Shown here piece after piece: positions 7,228-10,942 of a DNA stretch of 10,942 nt. The notes under the pieces are model-generated. The model was not told the origin of the DNA. It searched no databases and saw nothing but the letters and a program-made list of their open reading frames with translations. Position 1 is the stretch's first letter; each line of letters starts with the position of its first letter. The translations under genes and the position numbers were made by a program. Source of the stretch: Komagataeibacter kakiaceti JCM 25156 (lineage in GTDB: Bacteria; Pseudomonadota; Alphaproteobacteria; Acetobacterales; Acetobacteraceae); the NCBI RefSeq assembly GCF_000613305.1, contig NZ_BAIO01000046.1, positions 1 through 10,942 of the forward strand, read 5' to 3'.

Positions 7228-7247
7228 AAAAAAGCTTCACCAGAAAC
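7228..7247 (+). repeat. Dispersed AT-rich intergenic repeat, copy 2
   Basis: AAAAAAGCTTCACCAGAAAC matches 2132-2151 at 19 of 20 bases. Here the left arm GAAGC (7217-7221) can pair with GCTTC (7233-7237), so this copy keeps the hairpin. Together with 7186-7209 it forms a composite two-hairpin block in the convergent gap. Confidence 0.5.
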
Positions 7248-7286
7248 CGCCTGATGATTTGCGGAAATGTCCCCAGGACAGGCTTC

Positions 7287-8261
7287 TCAGCGCACGGGGT
7301 CCGAGCCGAGATGGGTGATGCCTTTCTGGCGGGCAAGCTCGATCTGGCGTTCACGTTCGGCGTAGCGGTGGCGCTGGGCTTCCGTCCGTTCATCATGGCA
7401 GTGGGGGCAACTGATGCCCGCTTCATATTCCGGTGCCTGCCGGTCGGCTTCGCTCAGTGGCGCGCGGCAGGCATGGCATATGTCAAAATTGCCGGGCTTC
7501 AGGCCGTGGCCCACGCTGACACGCTGGTCAAACACGAAACATTCGCCATCCCACAGGCTTTCCTGTTCAGGCACCGTTTCCAGATATTTCAGGATGCCGC
7601 CCTGCAGGTGGAATACATCCTCAATCCCTTCCGCGCGGACAAAGGCCGTGGCCTTTTCGCAGCGGATGCCGCCGGTGCAGAACATGGCGATTCTGGGCGT
7701 GCGGCCCTGTGCCGTCAGTTCCTGCCGCTGGTCGCGAAACCACTGTGGAAATTCGCGAAAGCTGCGGGTTTGCGGATCAATGGCCCCGCGAAAGGTTCCG
7801 ATCGCAACCTCATAATCATTGCGGGTGTCGATCACGATGGTGTCGGGGTCGGAAATCAGGGCGTTCCACTCAGCGGGCGCGACGTAATGGCCCACGTCGC
7901 GCCTCGGGTCCAGTCCGTCTATGCCCATGGTCACGATTTCACGTTTGATACGCACCTTCATGCGCCGGAAGGGCAGGGAAGGGGCGCGGGAAAACTTGAT
8001 TTCCATATCGGCACAGCCCGGCAGGGCGCGCAGGGTGGTGACGATGGTGGTGATGGCGCTGTCACTTCCGGCAATGGTGCCGTTTATCCCTTCATGCGCC
8101 AGCAGCAGGATGCCGCGTATGCCCAGCTTGTGGCATGTATCGAGCAGGTGCGCGCGCAGCGCCGCGCAGTCCGTGAACGGGGTGAAATGATACAGCGCCG
8201 CCACGCAGACAGGCAGCGTGCCCTGCGGATCGGCGGGAAGGGCGACAGGGGATGTGTTCAT
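7287..8261 (-). CDS. trhO: tRNA uridine-34 hydroxylase TrhO (rhodanese-like)
   Basis: TrhO (YceA) makes 5-hydroxyuridine at the wobble position 34 of certain tRNAs in an O2-dependent way. The order is an N-terminal acylphosphatase-like part ([27 protein letters not shown]), a central rhodanese domain ([19 protein letters not shown], then [11 protein letters not shown] with catalytic Cys195), and a C-terminal Cys-rich part with CHAC (262/265) and CPHC (285/288) that may bind zinc. I chose ATG at 8259-8261 (324 aa). A TTG four codons earlier is possible, but neither has a clear ribosome site. Length and motifs agree with the family and the gene is intact. It is divergent from arsC with 188 bases between starts, and it converges on the monooxygenase with a terminator between. 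Confidence 0.95.
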   Translation of the reverse strand: MNTSPVALPADPQGTLPVCVAALYHFTPFTDCAALRAHLLDTCHKLGIRGILLLAHEGINGTIAGSDSAITTIVTTLRALPGCADMEIKFSRAPSLPFRRMKVRIKREIVTMGIDGLDPRRDVGHYVAPAEWNALISDPDTIVIDTRNDYEVAIGTFRGAIDPQTRSFREFPQWFRDQRQELTAQGRTPRIAMFCTGGIRCEKATAFVRAEGIEDVFHLQGGILKYLETVPEQESLWDGECFVFDQRVSVGHGLKPGNFDICHACRAPLSEADRQAPEYEAGISCPHCHDERTEAQRHRYAERERQIELARQKGITHLGSDPVR

Positions 8262-8449
8262 TGTAATGGGCAACCATGGCTGAAAATGACCGCATGTAAC
8301 CCCCCGACGGACAGGCGGGCGGCGCCGCAGTCATAACGGAGTTTGCGCCCGAATGCACCATGGGCGCGCGCGGGGCGGGACATGCCTGCTGTATTCAGGG
8401 GGCGGGACGTGATTATATCATCTGTCTGATCGTATGGATGGGCCGCTAG

Positions 8450-8826
8450 ATGACCGTAACCCTGTTTCATAACCGTGCCTGTGGCACGTCACGTAATGTC
8501 CTGGCCATGATCCTTGCCGCGGGGATCGAGCCGGTCGTGGTCGAATACCTGAAGACCCCGCCCTCACGCGCGGATCTGGACGTGCTGGCCAGCCGCCTGA
8601 GCGTGCCGGTGCGCGACCTGCTGCGCCAGCGTGGCACGCCTTATGCCGAACTCGGGCTGGATGACCCGGACCTGACGGACGGCAGATACTCGACGCCATA
8701 GCCGCCCATCCCATCCTGCTCAACCGCCCGGTTGTCATGACGGAGACCACGGCCCGCCCCTGCCGCCCCAAGGAGACGCTGTTTGAAATCCTGCCCGAAA
8801 CCCGTATGGCGCAGGCCGCGCCGTAA
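8450..8826 (+). pseudogene. arsC: Glutaredoxin-dependent arsenate reductase ArsC, one frameshift
   Basis: ArsC reduces arsenate to arsenite in the cytoplasm using glutathione and glutaredoxin. The start reads VTLFHNRACGTSRN with catalytic Cys11, followed by EYLKTPPSRADLDVL, RDLLRQRGTPYAELGLDD and, after the break, HPILLNRPVV and RPCRP. These hold the Arg residues that bind arsenate in the R773-type enzymes. The frame breaks at 8682/8683: GACGG-CAGATACTC reads to a stop at 8699-8701 after 83 residues. One added G (GGG-CAG-ATA-CTC) continues to TAA at 8824-8826 for 125 residues, close to family size. No ArsB, ArsR or other arsenic gene is in the window, so this is a lone arsC. A small dyad TGATTATATCA (8410-8420) lies upstream. 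It ends 12 bases from the stop of the convergent ATPase gene. Confidence 0.85.
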
Positions 8827-8838
8827 ACCCGGAGCATG

Positions 8839-10942
8839 TCACGGTTGCGCTGCCATGGCGGCGGGGTCGGGTGAGGTGACGCGGGGCAGTTCCAGCAGGT
8901 TTATGGCCATGCCCTGCGCCCGCAGGCTGCGGGTCATGTCGCGGATGCTGTCGTGATGGGTGAAGAGCAGGACCTGTGTCGTGCGGGCGAAATCCGTCAG
9001 GGCGCGCAGGGTGGCAAGTGTGCGGGCATCATCAAACTGGACCAGCAGGTCATCGGCTATGAAGGGAAGCGGCTCGGCTGATTTGCAGTAGGTCTCCACG
9101 CTGGCCAGCCGGAATGCCAGGAACAGCTGGTCACGTGTGCCCGCGCTCATGGCCGTTACGGGCACGATGCTGCCGTCATGGCGCACGGCCTGCACCACGG
9201 GCTCGTTCCGCGCATCCAGTTCTGTGCGGATGCCGGTAAACGCGCCCTGTGTGGCAAGATGCAGGAACTGCCCCGCGCGTGTGACCAGTGGATCCTGTTC
9301 CTCGGTCCGCACGCGGTCAATCGCATCGGCGATCAGGTTGCGCGCCAGTGTCAGCCTGGCATATTCCGCCACGATCTGGTGCAGGTGGGTAATCGCCGCC
9401 TCGCGCCGGGCGGCGGCCTGTGGCGCTTCGGTATTGTTCTCGAACGCGCGCAGGGCGGTTTCCTCGCACTGTTCGGCGCGGACCGCGTTGTCGCGCAACA
9501 GGTCCAGTTCCTTCAGGCGGTCATCGATCCGGGCGATCTCGGCCGTCAGTTCGGGCAGGTCGCGACCATCAATTTCCCGCTGCAGATCGTCCGGGGCCTG
9601 CCCATCCGTCATGCGCGACAGGGTGTGCAGCGCCTGTGCATGCCGCTCCGCCAGGGCGTCCCGCCGGGCCAGGCGCTGGGCAAGCTGCTCCAGCGCGTGG
9701 GGGCTGTCCGTCTGCGTACGGGTCTGGAGGGTCGCGATCTCCGCCTGCGCGCGGGACAGGCTGGTTTCACTTTCCCGCGCGGTACGGGTGGCCTGTTCGT
9801 ATTCCGGGCGCAGGGCTTCGCGCTGGGTGTGGTTTTTCTCCGCCGCCTGCCAGCGGCGCTCAAGCTCACCTGCGGCGTCCAGCGCGTCATGCGGCAGGGC
9901 GGGATGGATATGGGGGCGCAGGCCGTCCATCACCCGCGTCAGATCCGCCATGGCCTTCCGGGCCTGCGTGGCGGCTTCCCGCAGTTCGGCCAGACGTTCT
10001 ATATGCGCGGGCGCTGCCGCCCATTCGGCGGCAAGGTCGCAGGCAATGGCAGGCGGGGCATCGGCGGGAAGGCCGAGGGCCTGTACGGTCGCTCCCCATT
10101 GCTGTTCCCATTCCTGCCGCGTGGCCTGCAGGCCCTGCGCCTGTGCCTGCAACCCGGTTTCGCTGGCGCGCAGCTCATCACATTCGCGCTTCAGCCTGTC
10201 GTATTCATCATGCTCGGTGTCGTGCAGGCGCAGGGCGGCGATGATGGCCGCGACACAGGGCGCCGGGGCAAGGGCCGGATCAACGCCCAGCCGGTGGGCC
10301 AGACGCTGCATGATGTCATATTGGGTGTCGGGCCGGATGCGTTCTTCCGCCAGCAGGGTGCGCTCATGGGCGATCTGCGTGGTTTCGGTCAGGATTTCCG
10401 TACGCTGGCGTACAAATGCGTCCAGTGCGTCGGGCGTTGCCGCATGCGGGATCAGGGCCGGGAAAGGCGCGATGAATTCCTGCCACTGGCAGTCCATCCG
10501 TTCGTGCAGGTGTGCCTGCTGCTGCATGTAAAAGGCGATTTTATCTTCGCATTCCCTGATCGCATGCCGCACGCCCTCGATCCGGGCGATACGGTTTGCC
10601 TCCGCCATCAATTGGGCGGACAGCGTATCGGCCCTGTCCATCGCGGCATCAAGGGCCGTGGCCTGAAGCTGGCGTGTGGCGGCAGGCGTCTGGGCCGCGG
10701 GATCAAGATAGGCAGTGCGTATGTCGTGCCATAGCGCGTCGCGCTGCGTGCGGGCGGCGGCCAGTATTTCCGGCGTGACCGGATGGCCTGCCTGCTCCAG
10801 CCGGGCAAGCTGCGGGTGGAGCGTGGTCAGGTGTTCGCGCGCCGCCACCAGTTTGCTGGTAAGCTGGTCATGTTCGCCGCGCAGGCCGTGCTGGCATTCC
10901 GCCAGCCTGCGCACGGCGTCCGGGGTGGGGCAGGGCAGGGCG
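8839..10942 (-). CDS. YhaN/SbcC-like coiled-coil AAA ATPase, C-terminal 700 aa (partial)
   Basis: This is the C-terminal part of an SMC/Rad50-related ATPase of the YhaN type (AAA_27-like), which usually works with an SbcD-like nuclease (YhaO) in handling DNA ends. The frame is open to the right edge, so the start and Walker A motif lie outside. The GTG at 10912-10914 is only an internal codon. About the first 500 visible residues are Ala/Arg/Glu/Gln-rich helices of coiled-coil type. No CxxC zinc hook is visible, unlike true SbcC or Rad50. Counting from that GTG, the ABC signature is AMSAGTRDQLFLAFRLA (588-604), Walker B is PFIADDLLVQFDD (617-629) and the switch His motif is LLFTHHDSI (650-658), so the ATPase head looks intact. 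Full-length relatives have about 1,000 or more residues. The partner nuclease gene is expected just right of the window. Confidence 0.85.
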   Translation of the reverse strand, partial: ALPCPTPDAVRRLAECQHGLRGEHDQLTSKLVAAREHLTTLHPQLARLEQAGHPVTPEILAAARTQRDALWHDIRTAYLDPAAQTPAATRQLQATALDAAMDRADTLSAQLMAEANRIARIEGVRHAIRECEDKIAFYMQQQAHLHERMDCQWQEFIAPFPALIPHAATPDALDAFVRQRTEILTETTQIAHERTLLAEERIRPDTQYDIMQRLAHRLGVDPALAPAPCVAAIIAALRLHDTEHDEYDRLKRECDELRASETGLQAQAQGLQATRQEWEQQWGATVQALGLPADAPPAIACDLAAEWAAAPAHIERLAELREAATQARKAMADLTRVMDGLRPHIHPALPHDALDAAGELERRWQAAEKNHTQREALRPEYEQATRTARESETSLSRAQAEIATLQTRTQTDSPHALEQLAQRLARRDALAERHAQALHTLSRMTDGQAPDDLQREIDGRDLPELTAEIARIDDRLKELDLLRDNAVRAEQCEETALRAFENNTEAPQAAARREAAITHLHQIVAEYARLTLARNLIADAIDRVRTEEQDPLVTRAGQFLHLATQGAFTGIRTELDARNEPVVQAVRHDGSIVPVTAMSAGTRDQLFLAFRLASVETYCKSAEPLPFIADDLLVQFDDARTLATLRALTDFARTTQVLLFTHHDSIRDMTRSLRAQGMAINLLELPRVTSPDPAAMAAQP

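Noticed and set aside
7254..8336. A 360-codon plus-strand frame over trhO
   Set aside because: The minus strand encodes an unmistakable TrhO with catalytic Cys and CxxC pairs; the plus frame has no family features.
9178..10734. Long plus-strand frames (518 and, at 9137-10531, 464 codons) opposite the ATPase
   Set aside because: The composition is extreme (Arg, Ser, Cys or Gly) with no motif; the minus strand has clear ATPase motifs, so these are shadows.

Overview
The window looks like chromosomal DNA of an acetic acid bacterium (Acetobacteraceae, Komagataeibacter/Gluconacetobacter type). The evidence is GC-rich coding sequence, a BBP2-like outer-membrane porin as is common in that family, and AT-rich 'AAAAAAGCTTCACC' intergenic repeats that I recall from those genomes. 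The genus is an inference, not a proof. I see no tRNA, rRNA, CRISPR array, transposase or phage gene.

Layout: (1) 1-107, the last codons of a Gly/Tyr-rich protein (+). (2) 108-734, gene-free, beginning with four perfect stem-loops in a row (122-250) and ending in an AT-rich promoter region. (3) 735-2075, an outer-membrane beta-barrel porin (+) broken by three single-base losses. (4) 2076-2792, gene-poor, with one repeat copy and a doubtful Pro-rich small ORF (-). (5) 2793-4382, an intact CPA1-type Na+/H+ antiporter (+), whose stop is 2 bp from that of (6) 4385-5283, a LysR-type regulator (-) with one frameshift. (7) 5284-5624, a divergent control region with several inverted repeats. (8) 5625-7105, a FAD-dependent aromatic-ring-type monooxygenase (+) with one frameshift. 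(9) 7106-7286, a bidirectional terminator plus a second repeat copy. (10) 7287-8261, intact tRNA U34 hydroxylase trhO (-). (11) 8450-8826, glutaredoxin-type arsenate reductase arsC (+) with one frameshift. (12) 8839-10942, the C-terminal 700 residues of a YhaN/SbcC-like coiled-coil ATPase (-), which runs off the right edge.

The genes do not form one pathway. The only regulatory pairing the layout suggests is the LysR regulator with the divergent monooxygenase. TrhO (tRNA modification), ArsC (arsenate detoxification), the antiporter (pH and Na+ homeostasis) and the YhaN-like ATPase (DNA maintenance) are separate housekeeping or stress functions.

The strongest anomaly is that four of the seven recognisable genes carry frameshifts, six in all, and each is best explained by one missing base in a G/C context. 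Reading through each shift gives a full-length protein with intact family motifs. Two of the six restore the same 9-mer, AGGCCTGAA, and I found no intact AGGCCT in the window. This points to systematic sequence error (perhaps at a modified site), or less likely to very recent parallel gene decay. I did not find a convincing new multi-gene system.
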